Assembly: GCA_019856515.1 (NCBI GenBank)
Contig: CP082230.1
Location: forward strand, 2,232,001 to 2,296,000
DNA length: 64,000 bases
Origin: Prolixibacteraceae bacterium
GTDB lineage: Bacteria > Bacteroidota > Bacteroidia > Bacteroidales > Prolixibacteraceae
Direction of reading: 5' to 3'
Below are positions 17,686-26,325 of this stretch, one piece after another. The first letter of the stretch is position 1. Every line of letters begins with the position of its first letter. Below the pieces are notes generated by a model. The model was not told the origin of the DNA. It ran no database searches and worked only from the letters and a program-made list of their open reading frames with translations. The translations under genes and the position numbers were made by a program.

Positions 17686-18783
17686 ATGAAACACCTCCTA
17701 CCTGTTATCCTAGCTTTTATATGCTTCAGCTGCAAGCAATCAGATAGCCTTACCCCACAATCCAGCGAGACATTAGTGATCTATATGGCAGCAGATAATG
17801 ACCTCAAAGGCAATGCGCTGTTGAATGTATATGATATGGTAGAAGGCATAAAGGAGGATCAGAAGGTGGTCGTTTTTATGGATAAGGGGGATAAAAGCTC
17901 CTACCTTATGGAGCTCAACAAAAAGAATGGTACGGCTATCCACCGACAAGTAGTTAAACAATATCCCGATCAAAACTCGGCGGATAGCCATACCCTCCAT
18001 CAGGTACTCAAAGAGGTGATCGAGAGATATCCATCCCAGCAGTATGGATTGATCTTATGGTCACATGGCACCTCTTGGTTTCCTGCCCCAAAACCCAAAA
18101 CCAAATCATTTGGTGTGGACAAGCAATCTACTATGGAGATCCATGATCTCGCAACAGCATTGCCAACCAAATTTAAATATATTCTTTTCGATGCCTGCTT
18201 GATGGGAAGCGTAGAAGTGGCTTCAGAACTACAAAACAATACCGATTACCTCATCGCTTCTCCTACAGACATTCTAACCACGGGAATGCCTTACCAAAAG
18301 ATACTACCTATCCTTCTCAACACACAACAAACAGTAGAGAAACGATTGAAAGAGGTTTGTAAAACTTACATCAAACACTACAAACAAAAAGAGGGAAAGA
18401 TGCAATCAGCAAGCATTGCACTATATAATCTTAATAACATCAATATGGTTCAAACTGCCATGCAACAAATCATAACCAACCATCCAAACACGAAAGTCAA
18501 AGCAGCAAATGTCCAAAAACTTCATAAACAAGCGGACTGTTATGATCTAATCGATATGATAGAGAAGAACTACGGAACAAAAGCTGCAACTCAGATGAAG
18601 TCAACTCTCTCTTCCTTTATCCTCTTCCATGACCATACAGATAAGTTCCAAGAGAACCTTTCGCTTGATAACCTACATGGTATTAACTGCTATATCCCTG
18701 TAGACCCAAACACTTATTACCCAGAATTCTACTATAACCTTCAGTGGAGTAAAATAACCCAATACCATAAAGCCATCTTCTAA
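17686..18783 (+). CDS. Clostripain-like (C11) cysteine peptidase lipoprotein
   Basis: 365 aa with SPII signal (AFICFSCKQS, Cys 16). The caspase-like fold of family C11 is clear: the first strand VIYMAADNDL, the catalytic His in YGLILWSHGTSW (about residue 123) and the catalytic Cys in YILFDACLMGSVE (about residue 166). Clostripain-type peptidases cleave after Arg or Lys. In Bacteroidota many are secreted or surface-anchored and some activate themselves by cleavage. The protein is single-domain, with no obvious added binding module. It is the last gene of the repeat-bracketed segment and may process or degrade neighbouring envelope products, which is only a guess. Confidence 0.88.
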   Translation: MKHLLPVILAFICFSCKQSDSLTPQSSETLVIYMAADNDLKGNALLNVYDMVEGIKEDQKVVVFMDKGDKSSYLMELNKKNGTAIHRQVVKQYPDQNSADSHTLHQVLKEVIERYPSQQYGLILWSHGTSWFPAPKPKTKSFGVDKQSTMEIHDLATALPTKFKYILFDACLMGSVEVASELQNNTDYLIASPTDILTTGMPYQKILPILLNTQQTVEKRLKEVCKTYIKHYKQKEGKMQSASIALYNLNNINMVQTAMQQIITNHPNTKVKAANVQKLHKQADCYDLIDMIEKNYGTKAATQMKSTLSSFILFHDHTDKFQENLSLDNLHGINCYIPVDPNTYYPEFYYNLQWSKITQYHKAIF

Positions 18784-18937
18784 AGCACCAAACAAAAAAA
18801 GAATTTATAGCATTCGAACTTCTGAATATTGACACATAAAATCAAGCTCAAGTAGGGTGTTCCCTACTCACTATCTTAATACTATCAATACGCAAACCAC
18901 ATTCTCAACGTCGGCAAACTACTTACTATCCACATCC

Positions 18938-19236
18938 AATACGGCTTAGTTTGTGCCAATTCATTGGCACGAGAGGGATACCTCAACCGCTGGGAACGCC
19001 GAGCTCCTGCTCGGCATCGGGCCACAAGAGAGCCACAACCTTAGTATTTATCTGCGTAGGTTGCATCACGAGCATATTGCCCTATAGTAGGGTTGACACA
19101 CGATGCCGAGCTGGAGCTCGGCGTTCCCAGCGGTTGTCCCATTCTTGCACTTCAATCATATCCGTGGGAATCCATCCAATCCGTGGCTATATTATCCTTC
19201 GTGGTATATTTCATACGCGTCATCCATTATACATCC
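18938..19236. repeat. Multi-hairpin repeat, copy 3 (internally deleted)
   Basis: Same direction as copies 1 and 2 and starting with the same AATACGGCTTAG. It lacks the central ~120 bases (the CCCAGCG hairpin and the TTTCCCTTTCAGGGAA hairpin): CATCTGCGTA-type sequence jumps directly to GGTTGCATCACGAGC. The 150 bases between the clostripain gene and this copy hold nothing recognisable. Confidence 0.85.
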
Positions 19237-19603
19237 AATACGGCTTAGTTTGTGCCAATGAATTGGCACGAGAGGGATACCTCAACCGCTGGGAACGCCG
19301 AGCTCCAGCTCGGCATCGTGCCACAAGAGAGCGACAACCTTAGTATTCATCTGCGTACTATGTTGACAAAATGATGGGGTCGGACTTACAGCCCTCCTTG
19401 TAATTATATTACCTATACCCAGCGCTTCGCACTGGGCTATGTTCTATTTCCCTTTCAGGGAATGTTGCAGCATAGACAGATTGCATCACGAGCATATTGC
19501 CCTATAGTAGGTTGACACACGATGCCGAGCTGGAGCTCGGCGTTCCCAGCGGTTGTCCCATCCTGTGCGCATCAACCAGATCAGTGGGAATCCGTGGCTA
19601 TAT
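19237..19603. repeat. Multi-hairpin repeat, copy 4
   Basis: Full-length type copy directly after copy 3, with all internal hairpins, ending close to the argH stop. Together with copy 3 it mirrors the tandem arrangement at 13890-14690, so the 4.2-kb lipoprotein/peptidase segment lies between two direct-repeat pairs. Confidence 0.85.
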
Positions 19604-19633
19604 ATGAAGGCCAACAATAAACAACATTACTAT

Positions 19634-20968
19634 TTACTCCCCAATCAGATCCTCTTTCATCTCATCGAGCTTCTCAAAGTTGAACTGATCAATCATATGT
19701 TGCATCTTTAACTTCACTTGGGCTAGACATAAATTACCGATACTTCCCTCATGGGTATGGTGAACCTGCAAATCAGTCTCAAACTGTCCAGCTTCGATCT
19801 CTTGCCCCACCTGCTTATATGCATCCCTAAAAGGCACGCCATCTAACACACGCTTATTTACCTCCTCCACGCTAAACACCAAACGATACTTCGGATCTTC
19901 AATAATATGATCTTTGATCTTCAAATTATCAATTGCATACTGCGCAATATGAATACACTCTTGCAAGTCGTCGATAGCAGGCAGAATCTCCTCTTTAATC
20001 AATTGTAGATCTCTAAAATAGCCACTAGGCAAATTATTCATCATCAATGTAATCTGGTTTGGCAACCCTTGAATACGATTACAATGAGAACGCAACAGTT
20101 CAAAAACATCCGGATTCTTCTTATGAGGCATAATACTCGACCCTGTAGTCAAAGCATCGGGTAGGGTCAGAAAATCAAAGTTTTGACTCATATACAGACA
20201 GACATCCATCGCCATCTTCGACAATGTCGAAGCCACATTAGCCAATCCGAAAGCCACATTCTTCTCCACACGACCTCTTCCCATCTGTGCATACACCACA
20301 TTATAGTTCATCGACTCAAAACGAAGTAGGTCGGTAGTCATCTGACGATTCAATGGAAACGACGAACCATAGCCCGCAGCACTACCCAGAGGATTCTGAT
20401 TCGAAATCTTATAGGCCGACTGCAAAGAGATCACATCATCAATCAAACTCTCAGCATACGCACCAAACCAAAGACCAAAAGACGAAGGCATCGCCACCTG
20501 CAGATGCGTATATCCAGGAATCAAAACCCCCTTATGCTTATCCGCACGCTTCATCAAGCTTAAGAACAACTCCACAACATCCCCTACCACTTCACGTATC
20601 TTATCCCTAAAGAACAACTTCAAATCCACCAACACTTGATCATTCCTCGAACGACCACTATGAATCTTCTTCCCTAGATCGCCTAAACGCTCCGTCAAAA
20701 TAAGCTCCACCTGAGAGTGAACATCCTCAACGCCCTCCTCTATCTTAAAATTACCCTCCTCTATCTCGTGATATATACGACGCAACTCCTCCACCAAAAG
20801 AAGAAGCTCCTCTTTTTCCAACAGATCGATAGACTCTAACATCGTGATATGGGCAATAGATCCCAACACATCATATTTGGCCAATTGATGGTCTAACTCT
20901 CTATCCATCCCAACCGTAAAATTCTCTATCTGGGCATCCACTTGCCCCCCTTTATCCCAAAGTTTCAT
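19634..20968 (-). CDS. argH: Argininosuccinate lyase
   Basis: 444 aa. The enzyme splits argininosuccinate into arginine and fumarate in the last step of arginine synthesis; it works as a cytosolic homotetramer. The superfamily signature TTGSSIMPHKKNPDVFELLR is present (about residues 268-287) with its flexible catalytic loop, as are SGRSRNDQVLVDLKLF (about 82-97) and PGYTHLQVAMPSSF (the second signature). It is slightly shorter than the common 455-465 residues. No other arginine gene is in the window. The start at 20968 (MKLWDKGGQVD) agrees with the family N-terminus (KLWxKG). Confidence 0.96.
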   Translation of the reverse strand: MKLWDKGGQVDAQIENFTVGMDRELDHQLAKYDVLGSIAHITMLESIDLLEKEELLLLVEELRRIYHEIEEGNFKIEEGVEDVHSQVELILTERLGDLGKKIHSGRSRNDQVLVDLKLFFRDKIREVVGDVVELFLSLMKRADKHKGVLIPGYTHLQVAMPSSFGLWFGAYAESLIDDVISLQSAYKISNQNPLGSAAGYGSSFPLNRQMTTDLLRFESMNYNVVYAQMGRGRVEKNVAFGLANVASTLSKMAMDVCLYMSQNFDFLTLPDALTTGSSIMPHKKNPDVFELLRSHCNRIQGLPNQITLMMNNLPSGYFRDLQLIKEEILPAIDDLQECIHIAQYAIDNLKIKDHIIEDPKYRLVFSVEEVNKRVLDGVPFRDAYKQVGQEIEAGQFETDLQVHHTHEGSIGNLCLAQVKLKMQHMIDQFNFEKLDEMKEDLIGE

Positions 20969-21318
20969 ATCTATCGTATCTAGTGGTTCCTATCCAATTA
21001 TCAAACACCTCATCCATGTCAAGACTTTAACGCCCTAAACTAACAACATGAAGTCATGAGGTTTTGTTTACACTTTCACCAAAAGCATCGTCACAATGAA
21101 TATCCATTCATCCACCTTCTGGCTTATTCATCAAATATGCCACTTTATTCTGTAAAAACTGCATAAAACACCCATTTTATGAATAAACAATGAATAAACA
21201 ATAAAAAAGTCACCTCTACTATCAAAAAGAAATGACAAATCTCCCAATGATAGTAAAGATGACTTTACAATAACACTCTATGATCTAAAAGAGGACCTTA
21301 ACTGATAATGTTTTTCAC
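20969..21318. other. Intergenic region between argH and sulfatase gene
   Basis: 350 bases. It carries the terminator of the sulfatase gene (21202-21266). The rest is AT-rich and should include the argH promoter. No further gene was seen. Confidence 0.5.
21202..21266 (-). terminator. Terminator of the sulfatase gene
   Basis: AAAGTCACCTCTACTATCA (21206-21224) pairs with TGATAGTAAAGATGACTTT (21248-21266) with two G-U type mismatches in 19. On the minus strand it is followed by TTTTTTATTG. Confidence 0.7.
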
Positions 21319-23088
21319 TTAATGACCTAATGCGCTCCACGGATTCCAATCTTGCTCCACCGAAATGATATCATGTTGTTTTGCATAAGACGCATATATT
21401 GCCTTAAGCTCATCAAGCATCTCGGGGTATTGCTCTTCCAAAGGAGTTGTCTCACCGGGATCTTTTTCAATATTATAAAGATGCCATTGCCCATCTCCCC
21501 ACATTCCTTTTCTTATCATGCGTGCTTTCATATTACTCTTCATCACATACATATTTCCAAACAATTCAAAAGCAACCCACTCTTCATCACTTCTCACATA
21601 ATCTCTCTTCTTCTCTAAAAATCCTCTCATAGACACGCCCGTTGGCGCTACAATCTTTCGATCTTTATACATTGTCTTTGGAACCTCTACTCCCGCATAG
21701 TCCAATATGGTGATTGGAATATCTTTGATTGATGACATCTTAGCTGTAGCTTCATTTTTACGAAGTGGGGTGTCCCATTTTGGTTGCTTAATAATCATTG
21801 GCACACGTATTCCTCCTTCAGCAACAAAAGCCTTCCACCATTGAAGTGTTCCAGTGGCTACATTTGCCCAATTCATTCCTATTTGCCAGTTAGTATTCCC
21901 TTTCCCAACATCATCTAAATTAGAACTATAGTTCTTCTCAACCCATGCTTTCATTAAAGGATTACTCAATACTCCTCTCAAATCTGTTCCCTCAGGACCA
22001 TTGTCCGTAATATAAACAATCAAAGTATTATCATATTTCCCACTGGCTTTCAGATAATCGATAAGTCGACCTATTGACTCATCCTGATCTTCAATCATCG
22101 CCGAATAGGTAGCCATAATACGAGCCTGTATCTTCTTAGTATGTTCAGGAAGATCTTTCCATCTTTTTAACAAAGGATTCAATGCAGGATCTGGATATGG
22201 TGTATCATACGATATTACACCATGTTTTTTCAGCATCTCGAATCGTTTTTTCTTAAGGTTTTCATATCCAGTTCTTAAATAGAAGCTATAATACTTGTCA
22301 ATCTTATCTTGAGGAGCCTGAATAGGAAGGTGGGCTGTTGTGAATGCTACATATGCAAAGAAAGGCTTATTATCCAACTCATTACTCTTCAAATACTCTA
22401 ACATTTTACCTGTATAAAGAATATTTGAATAAACACCATTTGGACGAACAACCGATTTTCCATCCTCAAAAAACTTCTCCTCGGCAATTGGAGGTATTTT
22501 GCCTTTCGAAATATATGATGCAGTTTCTGGATCTTTAGCATCAGGAAGCATTACTTGCTGATTCCAATGGTTTGAACCTCCAACATATATTCCATATGAT
22601 CTTTCAAATCCCCATTCGTGTGGACCATGTCCTCCACCATGCACCCCACCTAAATGCCATTTTCCTACAGTATAGGTGTGATAACCAGCATCTCTTAACA
22701 ACTCTGCTATTGTCACGGTATTACGTGTCAAGTATCCCTCATATCCTTTTTTACCTTCTGCTGGAGGATACACTGTATAATCAAATGCTCCTAGACCAAC
22801 CTCAATATTATTACACCCTGTTAAGATTTGAGATCTTGAGACTGAACAAACGGGCGTGGCATGAAAATTTGTGAATTTTATTCCTTGTTCAGCCAATGTA
22901 TTCAATTGTGGAGTATTTACCTCACTACCAAAAGGGCCGATATCAGAGAAACCCATATCATCCCCAACGAGAAGTAGAATATTTGGACGTACAGTTTCTG
23001 ATGTCTTTGTTTGTCTACCACCACACGAACCCAATATAAGGGAAGATAAAACCATTACCCCACCTATAATTTTTTTTGATTGTACCAT
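21319..23088 (-). CDS. Sulfatase-family lipoprotein with CSVSR active-site motif
   Basis: 589 aa from the start at 23088, which gives an SPII signal (LSSLILGSCGG, Cys 22); an in-frame start 36 bases further upstream would place extra residues before it. Arylsulfatase-type alkaline-phosphatase fold: metal-binding VGDDMGFSD (about 41-49), GKWHLGG (His/Lys), and a C-terminal MIEDQDESIGRL and YITDNGPEG with metal-ligand Asp-Asn. At the site normally converted to formylglycine the motif is CSVSR (Cys 81-Arg 85) instead of CxPxR or CxAxR. The overall sequence resembles arylsulfatases of the AtsA type (TPVC..TRS..LTG region). The substrate is unknown. No sulfatase-maturing radical SAM enzyme is in the window. 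It is monocistronic. Confidence 0.88.
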   Translation of the reverse strand: MVQSKKIIGGVMVLSSLILGSCGGRQTKTSETVRPNILLLVGDDMGFSDIGPFGSEVNTPQLNTLAEQGIKFTNFHATPVCSVSRSQILTGCNNIEVGLGAFDYTVYPPAEGKKGYEGYLTRNTVTIAELLRDAGYHTYTVGKWHLGGVHGGGHGPHEWGFERSYGIYVGGSNHWNQQVMLPDAKDPETASYISKGKIPPIAEEKFFEDGKSVVRPNGVYSNILYTGKMLEYLKSNELDNKPFFAYVAFTTAHLPIQAPQDKIDKYYSFYLRTGYENLKKKRFEMLKKHGVISYDTPYPDPALNPLLKRWKDLPEHTKKIQARIMATYSAMIEDQDESIGRLIDYLKASGKYDNTLIVYITDNGPEGTDLRGVLSNPLMKAWVEKNYSSNLDDVGKGNTNWQIGMNWANVATGTLQWWKAFVAEGGIRVPMIIKQPKWDTPLRKNEATAKMSSIKDIPITILDYAGVEVPKTMYKDRKIVAPTGVSMRGFLEKKRDYVRSDEEWVAFELFGNMYVMKSNMKARMIRKGMWGDGQWHLYNIEKDPGETTPLEEQYPEMLDELKAIYASYAKQHDIISVEQDWNPWSALGH

Positions 23089-23364
23089 ATAGCTAGATAT
23101 TAATATTTCATATACCCCCAACAATATCTAACATGACATTGTTCACCTATATAGGCCGATCATCCACACAAAACTAAAACACTATACACCAATGATTTAC
23201 ACACCAGTAAAACATATAAAACAATTTAATAAGATAGACGATCTAACTGTTTACATCTCTTCAATTATTTTCCAATCAGTCACATTTACAATTAATCTCT
23301 ATCCTCTTTTTACAATAAAAATTGTAATTTCGTAATATCATAAGATTAGATATAAGTAGCGGAT

Positions 23365-23856
23365 ATGATCAAACAGATATTCACAAAGATTAGAGTAAGT
23401 ATCACACGATTCTTGGAGGTCGAGTTGGTGGCCATGTGTCTATATCTGGGATTTATCTCCACCATCAAATTCATGAATCTAATTGATGTGTTCCACCCAT
23501 TAATTCGTCTGTTGATAGCGCTGTTTGCTTTCCTTATCATACTATTCTTATATGCACGCTTTCGTGATTTCCTAGTCGATTATTTTGAACACCAGATGGC
23601 AGCGACAACTGCCTCACGATTAGGTATTGTCATTCGAGTATCGATGATCCTACTACTACTACTATCGTCGTGGCTCTGTTGGATGTTTGCTCCAATCCTA
23701 TTTACCCTACTCTTTACCCTACCATTTCTACCAATACTTATTGAGAAAGACGAAGAGTCGTCTTCCCATTCCAGTAGTCGGAACAGTTATGATGATGAGG
23801 GGTTTGGTGGAAACAATTTTGGAGAGAACCGTTACAACCAAAATAGTTACCATTAA
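23365..23856 (+). CDS. Unknown small membrane protein with hydrophilic tail
   Basis: 163 aa, no family recognised. Three to four hydrophobic segments are visible (about residues 18-37, 46-64, 86-104 and 105-124). They are followed by a short acidic stretch (EKDEESSS) and a low-complexity Ser/Asn/Gly-rich tail (about 135-163). The gene is isolated, on the strand opposite to the sulfatase and about 160 bases before the beta-lactamase-like gene. Codon use looks like its neighbours, and the hydrophobic core is too regular to be a random frame. Confidence 0.65.
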   Translation: MIKQIFTKIRVSITRFLEVELVAMCLYLGFISTIKFMNLIDVFHPLIRLLIALFAFLIILFLYARFRDFLVDYFEHQMAATTASRLGIVIRVSMILLLLLSSWLCWMFAPILFTLLFTLPFLPILIEKDEESSSHSSSRNSYDDEGFGGNNFGENRYNQNSYH

Positions 23857-24014
23857 AGAGCTATTTATCAAATGGACACCATCCAAACATTATAATAGAA
23901 AAGGAGTTACACCAAGCTAAGCTGCATGAACTTTGCACGCATGGAGTGTGTTTTGTATAGATAGATGCACCTCATTTAATGGATCTAGATTAAAAATTTC
24001 AATGTTATATTAGA

Positions 24015-24860
24015 ATGAAACGATTCGTAACGATTATTATTACCATCATAACCTTTACCAATTGCAGTGTGAAGAGAGAGATCTACTCGAACATGACAAC
24101 ACATCGATGGGAAACTGTAGATGCATTTAAAGAGATTATCACATTGGCTAATCTAGATGGTGCTATCTTGATCTACGACACAGACAAGGATCTGTTTTAT
24201 TCTAATGATTTTGTTAAAGCAAAAAAAGGGCAATTACCTGCATCAACTTTCAAAATAATCAACTCACTGATCGCTTTTGAGACAGGTGTGGTGAGAAATG
24301 ACAGCACTGTGATAAAGTGGGATGGAGAAAAGCGATATCTTAAAGTATGGGAACAAGACCTTCTATTTCGTGACGCATTTAAATATTCATGCGTACCATG
24401 CTATCAAAAGATCGCAAGAGAAATTGGCGTAGAACGAATGAACCACTACGTGAAAGAGGCACATTATGGGAAAATGGATATCAACGAATCGACCATTGAT
24501 CATTTTTGGCTTAACGGAAAATCAAGAATCACGCCGTTTCAACAAATTGCTCTTTTGAGAAAGCTTTACGACAGCCAACTTCCTTTCTCTTCTCGATCAC
24601 AATCATTAGTGAGGCAGATTATGGTGATGCAAAAGAACGAAGAGATTGTGCTTAGTGGAAAAACAGGTTGGTCAATAGATAACAACCATAATAACGGTTG
24701 GTTTGTAGGGCGACTAAAAACCACGGATAACACCTACTTTTTTGCCGTGAATGTATCTCCAGATGATCGTTACGATATCAAAAACTTTTCTACCGATCGA
24801 AAAAAGATAACCTTTGCAGCCTTCCAAGCCAAAGGTATCATCAATAAAGATATGTTATGA
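24015..24860 (+). CDS. OXA-type (class D) beta-lactamase homologue, lipoprotein
   Basis: 281 aa with an SPII-like N-terminus (TFTNCSVK, Cys 17). All class D motifs are present: STFK at residues 77-80 (nucleophile Ser and carboxylatable Lys), SCV at 125-127 (SxV), DHFWLNG at about 162-168 (the conserved Trp that shields the carbamylated Lys), and KTG at 216-218 followed by W. That pattern predicts a serine hydrolase acting on beta-lactams in the periplasm or on the membrane. Cys at 126 and 129 flank the SxV site, which is not usual. It is unlinked to any resistance gene or integron, so it is probably an intrinsic chromosomal enzyme. The spectrum cannot be read from the sequence. Confidence 0.9.
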   Translation: MKRFVTIIITIITFTNCSVKREIYSNMTTHRWETVDAFKEIITLANLDGAILIYDTDKDLFYSNDFVKAKKGQLPASTFKIINSLIAFETGVVRNDSTVIKWDGEKRYLKVWEQDLLFRDAFKYSCVPCYQKIAREIGVERMNHYVKEAHYGKMDINESTIDHFWLNGKSRITPFQQIALLRKLYDSQLPFSSRSQSLVRQIMVMQKNEEIVLSGKTGWSIDNNHNNGWFVGRLKTTDNTYFFAVNVSPDDRYDIKNFSTDRKKITFAAFQAKGIINKDML

Positions 24861-24951
24861 TCAAATCATAACAAGAGAGGATAATTATACCAAAATGACA
24901 AATAGTAGAGAGGCATACTTCTGTGAAACAAACTTATGCAGTCTCTTGCCA

Positions 24952-24996
24952 ATAGTGTCGGGATAAACATACCAGTAGAGTTTATCCCGACACTAT
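24952..24996. repeat. Perfect 16-bp inverted repeat
   Basis: ATAGTGTCGGGATAAA (24952-24967) and its exact reverse complement at 24981-24996, with a 13-base loop. No T-run follows on either strand, so it is not a standard terminator, although it lies 92 bases after the beta-lactamase-like gene. Confidence 0.75.
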
Positions 24997-25111
24997 CATG
25001 CACCACGCTGTTTAGACAAAAAACATTCTCCACAAACAAAAGGTTACAAAAGCACTACACCATCCATTAAATGGACAGCAAAAAATACCACTCTCCGACC
25101 TTGACAGGCCC

Positions 25112-25312
25112 CATCTTCGACCCTCCTTCGACTCTCCTTCGACTATTGGTCACATATTGCATATCCAATGGTCATATATTGGTTATGGTTTTGTCACACT
25201 AAATGTGGAGGAAGGGTGAGCGATATATGACCAATATGTGAACAATATATGAGCAAAAGTCGAAGGAGAGTCGAAGGAGAGTCGAAGGAAGGTCGAAGGT
25301 GAGTCAAAGGAA
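25112..25312. repeat. Inverted repeat carrying 11-bp tandem units
   Basis: 48-base arms at 25112-25159 and 25243-25290 are reverse complements at about 41 of 48 positions. The right arm is made of the unit AGTCGAAGGAG repeated at 25258, 25269, 25280, 25291 and 25302 (five units, the last two degenerate). The loop has CCAATATGTGA-like repeats. It looks like a mobile or structured intergenic element; it has no coding capacity. Confidence 0.75.
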
Positions 25313-25824
25313 AGGGGGAGGTATCCCATACTTAAAGTAGAATCGAGATTAAAATGATCATAAAATAAAATAGAATAGAGTGATTAAAGTGTAGGTTGGA
25401 AAGAGAAAAACAGATTTATAAACACTCGCTATCAGTTAAAATATGTTTTGTATTGAAGTTCTTCTTATTTTAGTTAAATCTTAATCTAACTCTAAAAACA
25501 TTGAAAGACTAAGGCGATGAAAGGCTAAAACATGTTGTCGAGCATATTTTATAACACGATTATCTTCCCTTTATCTAAAACAGTTCTTAGACTAATAATA
25601 AACAAGAGCGAAACACACAAATACACCACACTGTTTTTCAGATACTTACAAACATAAAGAGAAAAACATATTGTGCAACATTTATTTTTTATCAAAATAT
25701 TTGCATAAATCGCAAGTAGAAATTAGAACACATAAAACATCACTAAATCATCGTTTCAATGTAGGGGGGGAATTCTACGAAGCGAGGCATTTTTTGACTA
25801 ACGAAATAATGGGGGAATTATATC

Positions 25825-26313
25825 ATGACAAGTAAAGGAAATTCCATTATTGACCGTTTCACACAGTCGGCTATTGCCGTAACTGCTGCTGTTAAGGTTA
25901 TAAGCAAGGAGCAACTTCTTTCAGAAAAAGAAGCACACAACTTTAAATTTATCTCATCAGAGATACTACAACAATACGATCAACATTATATCGGTAAAGA
26001 GGGGGTTGATGAAGCTTTGGTTGAAGTAAATCATGCCATCGCCGATACAGGTACGGTAGTATTGGAATGTAGCAATGAACAAGTTCGTACAGCAACCTGT
26101 GTAGCGGAGCATCTGTATGTGATTGTCAAGGCGTCGAGCATCGTAGAATGTAGTCATGATATTGTTGATTTCATGGCAGAGAACACCAAAAATCAGGGTG
26201 GTTATATCGCATTCATTTCGGGTCCTAGCCGTACGGCAGACATCGAGCGTGTGTTGACTGTTGGCGCACACGGCCCAAGAGAACTTACTATCTTCATTGT
26301 TTCAGACCTATAA
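25825..26313 (+). CDS. lutC: LutC/YkgG-type LUD-domain protein
   Basis: 162 aa. A short LUD-domain protein of the LutC group, a component of the LutABC L-lactate oxidation complex. The C-terminal GPSRTADIERVLTVGAHGP is the typical LUD signature. The N-terminal third is reduced compared with Bacillus LutC (about 240 aa). It lies 12 bases before the LutB-LutA fusion gene, clearly the same operon. No lactate permease is adjacent. The operon would let the cell oxidise L-lactate to pyruvate, donating electrons to the respiratory chain; the electron acceptor is not encoded here. Confidence 0.88.
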   Translation: MTSKGNSIIDRFTQSAIAVTAAVKVISKEQLLSEKEAHNFKFISSEILQQYDQHYIGKEGVDEALVEVNHAIADTGTVVLECSNEQVRTATCVAEHLYVIVKASSIVECSHDIVDFMAENTKNQGGYIAFISGPSRTADIERVLTVGAHGPRELTIFIVSDL

Positions 26314-26325
26314 AAACTTTCTACC

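Larger units (their letters stand above)
24861..25824. other. 964-bp non-coding region upstream of lut genes
   Basis: No gene is supported here. It holds a perfect 16-bp hairpin (24952-24996), a large inverted repeat with 11-bp tandem units (25112-25312), and then AT-rich sequence with a G7 run at 25764-25770 and a G5 run at 25812-25816 just before lutC. The G5 run is close enough to the ATG to serve as an unusual purine-rich leader. Nothing else was recognised. Confidence 0.55.

Noticed and set aside
23089..23124. An upstream start for the sulfatase lipoprotein.
   Set aside because: The shorter form from 23088 gives a normal lipoprotein signal peptide; the extra 12 residues would precede it.
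25258..25312. 11-bp tandem units as a CRISPR array.
   Set aside because: Units are directly adjacent with no spacers, and no cas gene is in the window.
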